This document shows, one piece after another, positions 55,979 through 64,000 of a stretch of 64,000 nucleotides of DNA. Source of the DNA: Sedimenticola sp. Lineage in GTDB: Bacteria > Pseudomonadota > Gammaproteobacteria > Chromatiales > Chromatiaceae. Made by a program: the position numbers and the translations under genes. Each line of letters opens with the position of its first letter. Position 1 is the stretch's first letter. The notes below the pieces were generated by a model that saw nothing but the letters and a program-made list of their open reading frames with translations, did not search any database and was not told the DNA's origin. The stretch is taken from NCBI GenBank assembly GCA_002869585.1, contig PKUO01000003.1, forward strand, positions 62,001-126,000, given 5' to 3'.

Positions 55979-56389
55979 ATGAAAACCACGATCAAGCTAT
56001 TTGCTGCATCCCTTCTAATGTTTATCTCGTTCGCGGTGCTGGCCGAGGAGGCGGCAATGAACATCGACGGCGCCACCACGGTCGATGCGGCCAAGGCGAA
56101 GGAGCTGTTTGACCAAGGCGCGCTGTTCGTTGATCCCAGGCGGGAGACCGAATATGAGGCGGGTCGTATCCCGGATGCCGTCAGCCTGGAGCTGAAATCC
56201 GTATTCAGTGAAGCCGCCCTGGCAGAGCATGCCAAGCCTGATGACGCCGTGGTTTTTTATTGCAACGGACCAAAATGCCCACGCTCGGCCAAGTGCAGCG
56301 AACTGGCTGTCAGCTGGGGCTATAAACAGGTCTTCTATTTCCGTGACGGATTCCCTGCATGGCAGGACGCAGGCTATCCGGTCGAATAA
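55979..56389 (+). CDS. Exported rhodanese-like protein
   Basis: A 136-residue periplasmic protein: Sec signal MKTTIKLFAASLLMFISFAVLA, then a single rhodanese domain with FVDPRRETEYEAGRIPDAV, active-site loop FYCNGPKCPRSAK (the catalytic Cys is the first of the loop) and the C-terminal helix FPAWQDAGYPVE. It can carry or transfer sulfane sulfur. An AGGAG ribosome site precedes the ATG. It lies 65 nt upstream of a chemoreceptor gene, a pairing that suggests a sulfur-related chemotactic role by inference. Confidence 0.9.
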   Translation: MKTTIKLFAASLLMFISFAVLAEEAAMNIDGATTVDAAKAKELFDQGALFVDPRRETEYEAGRIPDAVSLELKSVFSEAALAEHAKPDDAVVFYCNGPKCPRSAKCSELAVSWGYKQVFYFRDGFPAWQDAGYPVE

Positions 56390-56397
56390 TGAAAACA

Positions 56398-56425
56398 GGG
56401 CCAGCGGGATAAAACCGACTGGCCC
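56398..56425. repeat. Hairpin between rhodanese and chemoreceptor genes
   Basis: GGGCCAG at 56398-56404 pairs with CTGGCCC at 56419-56425 around a 14-nt loop. No T-run follows, so it may modulate rather than end transcription into the chemoreceptor gene. Confidence 0.45.
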
Positions 56426-56454
56426 ATCGGCATAAGCACCGAAAGGATCTGCAC

Positions 56455-58320
56455 ATGTTACTGCGTACACGCATCATTCTCACTGCCATAGTCAGTATAC
56501 TTTTTATCGCCCTGGTACTGGTGATCTCCGGTCAGATCATGCAGAACCAGGTCGAGCAGCGATTCATCTCCGCCACCATCCAGGGGCAGGACCTGTTGTG
56601 GGGGAAGATAGTCGAGAGTCAGCAGGATGCCATGGAAGCGAACATGTCGGGGATCACACGCGACCGGGATATCCGTAAGGGTCTGGCAAGCAGCGATACG
56701 ACATCCCTGCAACAGACGGCATCTCCGGCCTACAAACGCCTGAGCACCTCGAACGTCCTGACTAAAATGCAGTTGGTCGATCTCCAGAATAATGTCGTCT
56801 TCTCTGCACCGGATAACTACACCGGCAAGACGCGCATCACCCTGGCGGCAAAGGCGTTGAGTGAAGGCAAGATTGTCCGCGGTATCGAACGCGGAGATTC
56901 GGGTGAGCTGGATATCGTTCTGGCCTTCCCGCTGATCACCCGCGGAAAGCCTGTCGGCGTTGGTATCTACATACGCGATTTCAACGGCGCAATTAATTCC
57001 ATGAAGAAGAGCGCCCAATCAGAGGTGACTGTCATCAATGCCGATGGCGCGCTTGAGTACAGTACCGACCAGGCGTTTTTCAGCAATCTGGACCTGGAGA
57101 TTCCGGGCCTCACTGAGTCGACTGTCAGCATCAATCACATCGACGACAAGACCTACACCTCGGCCATTTCGCCCATCTTTGATCCTGCCGGTGCCCCCAT
57201 CGCCCAGCTGATCAGCTCAAGCGACTACACCGAGAGCTATACAAAGCAGCAGAACACCAATCTCTTCAGTTACCTGATCGTAGTCGCCGGGCTGATCGTG
57301 ATAATCGCGGGCTTCACCTGGTACATACGCAAGGCATTCTTGCCCCTGCAGAGGGCGGTATTCACCCTGGAAAAGATTGCCGAGGGAGATCTGACCCACG
57401 ATGTCGAGGCCAAGCGTAACGATGAGATCGGCAAGCTGGTGACTTCCATGGAACGTATGGTGGTCAGCCTGCGGCAAATCATCTCTCAGTTCCGAGACAT
57501 GGGCGATCACCTGACGGTTTCATCCGGTGAAATGCAGACCATCGCTATAGACACCACCCAGGGTATCGAGCGCCAGTCAGCGGAAACAGAACAGGTGGCG
57601 ACCGCCATGCGTCAGATGACCACCACCGTCCAGGAGGTCGCACGCCACGCCGAAGAGGCCGCCAGCGCAGCGCTGGCCGCCGACAAGGATGCCAACAACG
57701 GCCGTGCGATCGTCAAGAAAACCATCGATTCGATCAATGTTCTTTCCGGTGATATCCATAACGCCACCTCGGTCATTCAGAAACTGCAGTCGGAAAGTAA
57801 TGAGATCGGCAGCGTGCTCGACGTGATCCGCGGCATCGCCGAGCAGACCAACCTGCTCGCCCTCAACGCGGCCATCGAAGCGGCCAGGGCCGGTGAACAG
57901 GGACGCGGTTTTGCCGTCGTCGCCGACGAGGTCAGAACCCTGGCCAGCCGTACCCAGCAGTCCACCCAGGACATTCAAAAGATGATCGAAAAGCTCCAGT
58001 CCGGCGCCGATGATGCGGTCAAGACCATGGAACACAGCCTCTCCCAGGTCAGCAGCAGTGTCGAGCAGGCCAACCAGACCGGCAACTCGCTGGATACCAT
58101 CACCACCGCGGTAAGCACCATCAACCAGATGAATGTGCATATCGCCAGTGCCGCCGAGCAGCAGCGTCTGGTAGCGGAAGAGATCAATCGCAATATTGAG
58201 AATATCAGCCAGATCTCAGAAAAAAGCGCCAGTGCAGCCCGAGAAACCTCTTCAGCCAGCGAGGAGTTGCAGAACTGGACCCTGCGTCTGAACAACCTGA
58301 TTGATCATTTCAGGATATAG
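56455..58320 (+). CDS. Methyl-accepting chemotaxis protein
   Basis: A 621-residue membrane chemoreceptor. TM1 (about 7-27), a periplasmic Cache-like sensory domain (about 28-270), TM2 (about 274-293), HAMP (about 294-350), and a long signalling coiled coil with the hairpin tip [31 protein letters not shown]. The hydrophobic start [11 protein letters not shown] marks TM1. Ligand unknown. It ends in TAG 4 nt before the end of the convergent mnmE. Confidence 0.94.
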   Translation: MLLRTRIILTAIVSILFIALVLVISGQIMQNQVEQRFISATIQGQDLLWGKIVESQQDAMEANMSGITRDRDIRKGLASSDTTSLQQTASPAYKRLSTSNVLTKMQLVDLQNNVVFSAPDNYTGKTRITLAAKALSEGKIVRGIERGDSGELDIVLAFPLITRGKPVGVGIYIRDFNGAINSMKKSAQSEVTVINADGALEYSTDQAFFSNLDLEIPGLTESTVSINHIDDKTYTSAISPIFDPAGAPIAQLISSSDYTESYTKQQNTNLFSYLIVVAGLIVIIAGFTWYIRKAFLPLQRAVFTLEKIAEGDLTHDVEAKRNDEIGKLVTSMERMVVSLRQIISQFRDMGDHLTVSSGEMQTIAIDTTQGIERQSAETEQVATAMRQMTTTVQEVARHAEEAASAALAADKDANNGRAIVKKTIDSINVLSGDIHNATSVIQKLQSESNEIGSVLDVIRGIAEQTNLLALNAAIEAARAGEQGRGFAVVADEVRTLASRTQQSTQDIQKMIEKLQSGADDAVKTMEHSLSQVSSSVEQANQTGNSLDTITTAVSTINQMNVHIASAAEQQRLVAEEINRNIENISQISEKSASAARETSSASEELQNWTLRLNNLIDHFRI

Positions 58321-58324
58321 CCGG

Positions 58325-59674
58325 TTATTTACCGATACAGAAACTGGAAAAGATCTTCCCCAGCAGATCATCGGCGGTGAATTCGCCGGTGATCTCAGAC
58401 AACGCCATCTGCGCCTGGCGCAGATCATCGGCCATCAGTTCGCCGGAACCGGTCTCCAGAAATACCCGCTGACCCTGCCGCAGATGGGCATCTGCCCTCT
58501 CCAGGGCATCCAGATGACGGCGGCGGGCAATGAACTCGCCTTCCTGGTTGCCGGTATAACCCATGCTTGATTTCAGATGCTCACGCAGCCGATCCATTCC
58601 CGCACCGGTTTTTGCCGATACAGCGACTTCTGTGACGCCGGTATTCACATCGATGCCGGCGGTGGTTCCGGTAATATCGATCTTGTTTCTCACCAGGGTC
58701 ACCGGGATATCCTGCGGCAGGCTGGCGCGGTCATAGGTATCGTGGTCCGGATCGACCTGATCATCAAATATCCAGAGGATTCTGTCGGCCTGGGCAATTT
58801 GTTCCCGTGCGCGCCTGATCCCCTCCTGTTCAACCCGATCCTGGCTGTCGCGCAGACCAGCGGTGTCAATCAGATGCAGCGGCATGCCATCGATCTGGAT
58901 CTGCTCACGCAACAGGTCGCGGGTGGTCCCTGGAATGTCGGTGACGATTGCCGAATCGCGACCGACCAGGGCATTCAAAAGGCTCGATTTTCCGGCGTTG
59001 GGACGACCGGCGATAACCAGTGTCATGCCATCGCGTAGCAGTCGGCCAAGCCGGGCGCTTTTTTGCACGGCTGAGAGACTGTGCAGGATTGCGTGTAAGT
59101 CAGTACTTACTTTTCCATCGGAGAGAAAATCGATCTCCTCCTCGGGAAAGTCGATGGCCGCCTCGACATACATGCGTAACTGGGTAACCGATTGCACCAG
59201 TTGATGGATGCGGCGGGAAAACTCCCCTTCGAGTGAACGCACCGCGAGTCGCGCCGCTGTAGCGGTGCCACTCTCGATCAAATCGGCTATCGCTTCGGCC
59301 TGAGCCAGATCGAGCTTGTCATTGAGAAAGGCCCGTTGACTGAACTCGCCGGGATGGGCAAGCCTGGCGCCACAGGCCAGTACGGACTGGAGCAGCAGAT
59401 CCATCACCACCGGACCGCCATGGCCCTGCAGCTCAAGGACATCTTCGCCGGTGAAAGAGTGGGGCGCCGGAAAGTAGAGGGCGATACCCTCATCGATCAG
59501 CTCGCCATCGAGACTGCGGAATTTGCAGAACATCGCCAGACGCGGCTCCGGGCTTTTACCGGTAACGGTCCGGGCTATCGCCGAGACAAAACTGCCTGAG
59601 ATGCGGATGATGCCCACCCCGCCCATACCGGGCGGGGTGGCGATTGCGGCAATGGTATCCTGTGTGTTCACCAT
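58325..59674 (-). CDS. mnmE: tRNA uridine-34 modification GTPase MnmE (TrmE)
   Basis: A 449-residue GTPase that works with MnmG. An N-terminal folate-binding domain ([14 protein letters not shown]), the G1 loop [14 protein letters not shown]3 DTAGLR, G4 NKID and the C-terminal FCIGK (Cys) motif are all present. The ATG at 59674 replaces a TTG one codon upstream. It lies 18 nt downstream of yidC. Confidence 0.97.
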   Translation of the reverse strand: MVNTQDTIAAIATPPGMGGVGIIRISGSFVSAIARTVTGKSPEPRLAMFCKFRSLDGELIDEGIALYFPAPHSFTGEDVLELQGHGGPVVMDLLLQSVLACGARLAHPGEFSQRAFLNDKLDLAQAEAIADLIESGTATAARLAVRSLEGEFSRRIHQLVQSVTQLRMYVEAAIDFPEEEIDFLSDGKVSTDLHAILHSLSAVQKSARLGRLLRDGMTLVIAGRPNAGKSSLLNALVGRDSAIVTDIPGTTRDLLREQIQIDGMPLHLIDTAGLRDSQDRVEQEGIRRAREQIAQADRILWIFDDQVDPDHDTYDRASLPQDIPVTLVRNKIDITGTTAGIDVNTGVTEVAVSAKTGAGMDRLREHLKSSMGYTGNQEGEFIARRRHLDALERADAHLRQGQRVFLETGSGELMADDLRQAQMALSEITGEFTADDLLGKIFSSFCIGK

Positions 59675-59692
59675 CAACCGGGGATCAGACGC

Positions 59693-61354
59693 CTATTTAC
59701 CGGCCTTTTCGATCTGATGCGTGATGTACCACTGCTGGGTGATGGACAGAATATTGTTGACCACCCAGTAGAGCACCAATCCCGCCGGGAAAAAGGCGAA
59801 GAAGATGGTAAACACAAAGGGCAGGCTCATCATGATCTTCGCCTGCATCGGGTCGGGTGGTGCTGGATTCAGTTTCTGCTGGATGAACATGGAGATACCC
59901 ATGATCAGCGGCAGCACGAAATAGGGGTCCTTGACCGACAGGTCGTTGATCCAGAGCATGAAGGGCGCCTGGCGCATCTCCACGCTCTCCAGCAGCACCC
60001 AGTAGAGGGCGATAAATACCGGAATCTGCACCAGAATCGGCAGGCAGCCACCCAGGGGATTGACCTTCTCGGTCTTGTAGATATCCATCATCGCCTGGTT
60101 GAGACGCTGCTTGTCATCCCCATAGCGATCTTTCAGGGCCTGGATGCGCGGGGTCAGTTTGCGCATGTTGGCCATGGATTTGTAACTGGTTTCGGAGAGC
60201 TTGAAGAAGGCCAGTTTGATGAGCATGGTCAGAAAGATGATCGTCCAGCCCCAGTTGCCGACAACGCTATGGATCTTTTTCATCAACCAGAAAATCGGTT
60301 GTGCGAGCACCGTCAGCCACCCGTAATCCACGGTCAGATCAAGGCCGGGGGCAATCGCAGCCAGTTCTTCCTGGAGTTTTGGCGCAGCCACAAACCCGGT
60401 TGCAAAACTATGGGTACCCCCCGCAGCCAGAGACACAGCAGGTGAGTAAGCGCCCACTACGTAGCGCCCATTGGACAACACATTGGTATAGAACTTGTCC
60501 AGTTCATCGGCCGCCGGCACCCAGGCCGCCATGAAATAGTGCTGCAGCATACCGACCCAGCCGCCTTTCACATCGCGTTCGAGCTTGCTGTCAGCCATGT
60601 TGTCAAAAGGCATCTTTTCAAATTTCTCTTCCGGGCTGTAAATGGCGGCGCCGGTGTAGGTATAGAGAAATTTGTTGTCGCCGCTGGTTTCCGCCGGTTC
60701 ACTGCGTACCAGCTGGCGGTACTCGCGTCCGCTCCAGGCGTTGCCCGATGCATTGTCCACAATGTGCTGCACCTTAACCAGGTAGCTGCCGCGCTGAAAA
60801 CTGAATCGCTTGGTGACCTTGACGCCGCTGTTGTTGGTCCAGACCAGATCGACATCCAGTGCATCGCGGCCATCGGCCATGGTGTAACTGGTCTGCTCTG
60901 CGCTGTAGATCGACTCGTGCGTAGGCGCACTCTCCTTGTCGCTGCCGATCAGGCCGGACTGGGCGACAAACAGGTTGGGCGTCTGGGGGCGCATCAACTG
61001 GAATTTCTGCTCGGGGTTTTTCAGGGTCTCAGGATAGTCGTTGAGAAAAACCTTGAGAATATTTCCGCCGCGGGTATCGATCTCCATGCGATACAGATCG
61101 GTTAGCACATTGATTTTCTGACCAGCGGACTCCGCATTCACCGCACCAGTGGCGGCCGGGACATCTCCACTTACCGAGGGAGTTACGGGTATGGATCCAT
61201 CCGATGCCTGGGGGACGGCAGAAAGCTCACTATTGGCAGACGGGACAGTTTCAGCCTGTGGCGGTTTTGGACCATAGTCCTCGTTCCATGCCTGCCACAA
61301 CATCAGCAGAATGAATGCCAGAGTAAAAAACAATATAAGACGAATATTATCCAT
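59693..61354 (-). CDS. yidC: Membrane protein insertase YidC
   Basis: A 553-residue inner-membrane insertase. It has an N-terminal TM helix (NIRLILFFTLAFILLMLW), a large periplasmic domain (about 60-340), and the conserved five-helix core containing LIKLAFFKLSETSYKSMANMRKL and PLGGCLPILVQIPVFIALYWVL. It inserts proteins alone or with SecYEG. It lies 123 nt downstream of rnpA; yidD, which usually lies between them, is not found. Confidence 0.97.
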   Translation of the reverse strand: MDNIRLILFFTLAFILLMLWQAWNEDYGPKPPQAETVPSANSELSAVPQASDGSIPVTPSVSGDVPAATGAVNAESAGQKINVLTDLYRMEIDTRGGNILKVFLNDYPETLKNPEQKFQLMRPQTPNLFVAQSGLIGSDKESAPTHESIYSAEQTSYTMADGRDALDVDLVWTNNSGVKVTKRFSFQRGSYLVKVQHIVDNASGNAWSGREYRQLVRSEPAETSGDNKFLYTYTGAAIYSPEEKFEKMPFDNMADSKLERDVKGGWVGMLQHYFMAAWVPAADELDKFYTNVLSNGRYVVGAYSPAVSLAAGGTHSFATGFVAAPKLQEELAAIAPGLDLTVDYGWLTVLAQPIFWLMKKIHSVVGNWGWTIIFLTMLIKLAFFKLSETSYKSMANMRKLTPRIQALKDRYGDDKQRLNQAMMDIYKTEKVNPLGGCLPILVQIPVFIALYWVLLESVEMRQAPFMLWINDLSVKDPYFVLPLIMGISMFIQQKLNPAPPDPMQAKIMMSLPFVFTIFFAFFPAGLVLYWVVNNILSITQQWYITHQIEKAGK

Positions 61355-61477
61355 TGACTGTCTCAGCTTGGAGCAATTGAAAAACAGGTCGATTAACCAA
61401 CCCTTTGAACAAGGGCCGTATTATGACGGAAATGGCCGGGTATCGGAAAACAATCTGAACATCGATCGAAAGCATGG

Positions 61478-61843
61478 TTATGGATTGGCCATGTATTTAG
61501 CCAACCGGGCCCAATGTTTTTCCAGGGAAGCGTGCAGCAATGGTTTATCCCCTGCGGGTATCCCCTTGCGGCTCAATACCACGATATCCAGGCCTTCGAG
61601 CTCTGGCTGGTGCGACCGGAAGCTCTCACGGACAACACGCTTGACCTGATTTCGGTCTACCGCGCGTTTCAGGTTCTTTTTAGCAATAGCCAGACCCAGC
61701 CTGGCCTGATTCAGATCGTTGACCCTATAGAGAACGGTAAAATAGTCGTCGACAGATTTTTGGGCCCGGTTGAAAACCCGGCTATAGTCTTTGGGACTGA
61801 TTAACCGGGCTGACCTTGGAAAGCAGGCTTTAATTTCTGACAA
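61478..61843 (-). CDS. rnpA: Ribonuclease P protein component
   Basis: A 121-residue basic protein with the RNase P signature KKNLKRAVDRNQVKRVVRESFR. It binds the RNase P RNA to process tRNA 5' ends. It lies 10 nt after rpmH, the universal arrangement. Confidence 0.95.
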   Translation of the reverse strand: MSEIKACFPRSARLISPKDYSRVFNRAQKSVDDYFTVLYRVNDLNQARLGLAIAKKNLKRAVDRNQVKRVVRESFRSHQPELEGLDIVVLSRKGIPAGDKPLLHASLEKHWARLAKYMANP

Positions 61844-61853
61844 CAGCTAGTTT

Positions 61854-61988
61854 TTAAGGAGTCAGGCGGGCACGACCTTTTGCGCGACGCGCGTTGATCA
61901 CTTTGCGACCGTTACTGGTTGCCATGCGAGCACGAAATCCATGGGTACGGGCACGCTTGAGGGTACTGTGTTGAAATGTTCTTTTCAT
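61854..61988 (-). CDS. rpmH: 50S ribosomal protein L34
   Basis: A 44-residue frame from ATG at 61988 to TAA at 61854: [20 protein letters not shown], followed by [20 protein letters not shown] and RLTP. This matches L34 throughout. It is divergent from dnaA and followed by rnpA. Confidence 0.97.
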   Translation of the reverse strand: MKRTFQHSTLKRARTHGFRARMATSNGRKVINARRAKGRARLTP

Positions 61989-62065
61989 GACTATCTACCG
62001 GTTAGGAGTTTCAGACTTTTCCCCGATCGCCGGGAGCAAGAAAAGTCGTTTGAAAAAAGGCGCAT

Positions 62066-62095
62066 AGAGTACTTTGTAAAGATGCAATCTGTCAA
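62066..62095 (-). promoter_or_regulatory. Putative rpmH promoter
   Basis: On the minus strand a perfect TTGACA -35 is followed after 18 bp by TACTCT (3 of 6 for -10), about 78 nt upstream of the rpmH ATG. The -35 match is strong and the -10 weak, so this is a candidate only. Confidence 0.5.
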
Positions 62096-62194
62096 TATGC
62101 GATTGTGCTGATTCCCGCATATTTCCTGTTCTCAGGTACCTGCTGTGTTTCCAGGCTGGTGAACCGAAAAGGGGTTAAAAAGCGGGAATTAGCC

Positions 62195-62203
62195 TGTGGA
62201 TAA
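62195..62203 (-). promoter_or_regulatory. DnaA box upstream of dnaA
   Basis: TGTGGATAA on the plus strand (TTATCCACA on the minus strand) matches the R-type DnaA box exactly. It suggests DnaA autoregulation of the dnaA promoter. Confidence 0.85.
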
Positions 62204-62382
62204 CTCTGCAAAACCGGAGTAGACTGATCCCGAGAAAGCGATCAGAAATACCCTGTCGACCACCGGCAGTAATATAAACCTTTAACTGATCCTATTCCAT
62301 GTTTTAAACGGTTTTCCTGCGAACGGGATTCAGCGGGCAAGTTTTAGTTTAATAATCATTCAGAAATCAAAATTAGAGAGTA

Positions 62383-63765
62383 ATGTCTGTGGATCTTTGG
62401 GACAAGTGTGCGAAACGCCTTGAGGGGGATCTTCCTCCCCAGCAATACAACACTTGGATCCGGCCACTACAGGCAGAGGTCGATGCAAACACCATAAAAC
62501 TCTTTGCCCCCAACCAGTTTGTACTGAATTGGGTGAAGAACCACTATCTCTCCACCATCAATGACTACCTGGCGGATAATGCCGGCAACGATGCCCCCAA
62601 GTTGGTCCTGGGCATTGGCAGCAGTTCAAAAAGCAGTGAATCCAGCCGCAAACAGTCAACCGCCGGTAATGATTCACATTCGGAATCATTACAAACCAGC
62701 AGCAAACCACGTATCACCATTCGTCCTGCGGCGGAACGGCTCGCCAGCAACCTCAATCCCGAATTCACCTTTGATACCTTCGTCGAGGGTAAATCGAATC
62801 AGCTGGCCAGGGCGGCTTCGATGCAGATTGGCGAAAACCCCGGTACGGTCTACAACCCCCTGTTTATTTACGGTGGTGTAGGTCTGGGTAAAACGCACCT
62901 GATGCATGCTGTCGGTAACTCGATCCTGCGTAATAACCCGGATGCACGCGTCATCTATCTGCATTCGGAGGGTTTTGTCGCGGAAATGGTAAGGGCGCTA
63001 CAGCACAATACTATCGATGAATTCAAACGCCGCTATCGCTCGGTGAATGCCTTGCTGATCGATGATGTGCAATTTTTTGCGGGGAAAGAGCGTTCCCAGG
63101 AGGAGTTCTTTCATACCTTCAATGCGTTGTTTGAATCACAACAGCAGATCATTCTCTCCAGTGACCGTTTCCCGAAAGAGGTGGCGGGCCTGGAAGAGCG
63201 GTTGAAATCCCGTTTCGGCTGGGGATTGACGGTCGCCATCGAGCCACCGGACCTGGAAACCCGGGTCGCCATTCTGAAGAGCAAGGCCTCCCAGCTGTTC
63301 GGTGTGGAACTGCCCAACGAGGTCGCTTTCTTCATCGGTAAACGCGTGCGCTCCAACATTCGCGAGTTGGAAGGCGCACTACGCAGAATCATCGCCAATG
63401 CTGAATTCACGGGCAGACCCATCACCCAGGAGTTTGCCAAGGATGCCTTGCGCGATATGCTGGCGGCCCAGGACAAGATGGTGACCATAGAAAATATTCA
63501 AAAGACGGTTGCTGAATATTTCAAAATCCGTGTCTCTGATTTAACCTCGAGCAAACGTAACCGTACTGTGGCCCGGCCCAGGCAGATAGCGATGACCCTG
63601 GCCAAGGAGCTGACCAACCACAGTCTGCCGGAAATCGGCGAGGCCTTTGGCGGACGCGACCACACCACGGTTCTCTATGCCACCCGCAAGGTGGCCGAGC
63701 TGAAAGAGAGTGATCATCGGGTAGAGGAAGATTTTGGAAACCTGTTAAGAACCCTAACGAGTTAA
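62383..63765 (+). CDS. dnaA: Chromosomal replication initiator DnaA
   Basis: A 460-residue AAA+ initiator. It has an N-terminal domain I ([26 protein letters not shown]), a variable linker, Walker A in [13 protein letters not shown] (about residue 164), Walker B in [14 protein letters not shown], and domain IV for DnaA-box binding ([23 protein letters not shown] and [15 protein letters not shown]). Length is typical. It lies directly before the likely oriC and dnaN. Confidence 0.97.
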   Translation: MSVDLWDKCAKRLEGDLPPQQYNTWIRPLQAEVDANTIKLFAPNQFVLNWVKNHYLSTINDYLADNAGNDAPKLVLGIGSSSKSSESSRKQSTAGNDSHSESLQTSSKPRITIRPAAERLASNLNPEFTFDTFVEGKSNQLARAASMQIGENPGTVYNPLFIYGGVGLGKTHLMHAVGNSILRNNPDARVIYLHSEGFVAEMVRALQHNTIDEFKRRYRSVNALLIDDVQFFAGKERSQEEFFHTFNALFESQQQIILSSDRFPKEVAGLEERLKSRFGWGLTVAIEPPDLETRVAILKSKASQLFGVELPNEVAFFIGKRVRSNIRELEGALRRIIANAEFTGRPITQEFAKDALRDMLAAQDKMVTIENIQKTVAEYFKIRVSDLTSSKRNRTVARPRQIAMTLAKELTNHSLPEIGEAFGGRDHTTVLYATRKVAELKESDHRVEEDFGNLLRTLTS

Positions 63766-63986
63766 TGTGGATAAAATGTTAACTGTTTTAACCATGCTTG
63801 ATAAACTAAAGTTATCCACAGTTGACTGACAGAGATAAAGCCAAATATAAATAAGTTATACACAGCTGAAATTGAATATAATCTATTGAAATATATAGAA
63901 AAATAATAGTTATTCAGGGATTTTGAGCTGCTTAATAACAATAACAGATTAATAAATATACTTTATATTAATTAAGAGAGCTTCAT
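63766..63986 (+). other. oriC: Likely chromosomal origin (oriC) with DnaA-box cluster
   Basis: Three DnaA boxes follow dnaA directly: TGTGGATAA at 63766-63774 (reverse), TTATCCACA at 63812-63820 (forward) and TTATACACA at 63856-63864 (forward). A strongly AT-rich stretch of about 120 bp follows up to dnaN, suitable as the DNA-unwinding element. The dnaA-dnaN gap is the origin in many gammaproteobacteria. That replication starts here is inferred from these features. Confidence 0.75.
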
Positions 63987-64000
63987 ATGAAGATCGTTAC
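63987..64000 (+). CDS. dnaN: DNA polymerase III beta clamp DnaN, first codons only
   Basis: ATG at 63987 and AAGATCGTT give MKIV before the window ends. The identity as dnaN rests on its position directly after dnaA and the origin; four residues cannot prove it. The purine-rich GAGAG upstream is a plausible ribosome site. Confidence 0.5.

Larger units (their letters stand above)
61989..62382. other. rpmH-dnaA intergenic control region
   Basis: This 394-bp gap holds the divergent promoters of rpmH and dnaA. It contains a DnaA box (62195-62203) and a TTGACA-led promoter for rpmH (62066-62095). A clear dnaA promoter was not resolved. No coding sequence is supported. Confidence 0.75.

Overview
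The window is a chromosome segment from a gammaproteobacterium that very probably oxidises sulfur. The gene order around dnaA, rpmH, rnpA, yidC, mnmE, mnmG, rsmG, parA, parB and the atp operon is the usual gammaproteobacterial origin neighbourhood. A complete flavocytochrome c sulfide dehydrogenase (FccAB), DsrE-like and rhodanese proteins, and a C4-dicarboxylate TRAP system next to a malic enzyme fit a free-living or symbiotic sulfur oxidiser. No 16S or species marker is present, so the lineage is inference. No tRNA, rRNA, CRISPR array or transposase was found.

Layout. (1) 0.1-6.4 kb: nitrogen assimilation. An NtrC-type site and a near-consensus sigma-54 promoter precede nirB and nirD (nitrite reductase), a formate/nitrite channel, a fused PP2C phosphatase-Ser/Thr kinase, and cyanase. 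nirB has an in-frame TAA at codon 38. (2) 6.4-10.4 kb, minus strand: a nine-heme cytochrome c-cytochrome b fusion followed by fccA and fccB. (3) 10.4-17.7 kb: an AT-richer accessory stretch. It holds a 1148-residue surface protein with Ig-like repeats and an IPTL-CTERM-like tail, a translationally coupled small protein, a truncated SRPBCC gene, a TolB-like gene with an in-frame TAG, and small membrane or exported proteins. This stretch begins at the 3' end of glmS, the classical attTn7 position. (4) 17.7-24.5 kb, minus strand: glmS (in-frame TAG at codon 257), glmU, a SlyD-like FKBP, maeB and a universal stress protein. (5) 24.7-31.6 kb, minus strand: dctM, dctQ, dctP, dctD, dctB, with a sigma-54 promoter and putative DctD sites before dctP and a hairpin between dctP and dctQ. 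(6) 31.8-38.8 kb: the atp operon (atpIBEFHAGDC) with a clear sigma-70 promoter and a terminator. (7) 38.9-46.3 kb: parB, parA, a run of small conserved genes, rsmG and mnmG. (8) 46.5-58.3 kb: a DsrE-like protein, a thioredoxin-like protein, MoxR-DUF58-transglutaminase, a cation efflux protein, EamA transporter, dehydrogenase, methyltransferase, and a rhodanese-chemoreceptor pair behind a sigma-28-like promoter. (9) 58.3-64.0 kb: mnmE, yidC, rnpA, rpmH, dnaA, a DnaA-box cluster that is the likely oriC, and the first codons of dnaN.

The most unusual observation is three separate in-frame nonsense codons (nirB, the TolB-like gene, glmS) in otherwise intact genes within the first 19 kb, while the rest of the window shows none. 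Because glmS is normally essential, consensus error, strain-level decay with a second copy, and stop readthrough all need to be separated. The most distinctive genes are the nonaheme-cytochrome b fusion beside FccAB, the phosphatase-kinase fusion in the nitrite locus, and the large surface protein with a four-fold Trp/Cys repeat.
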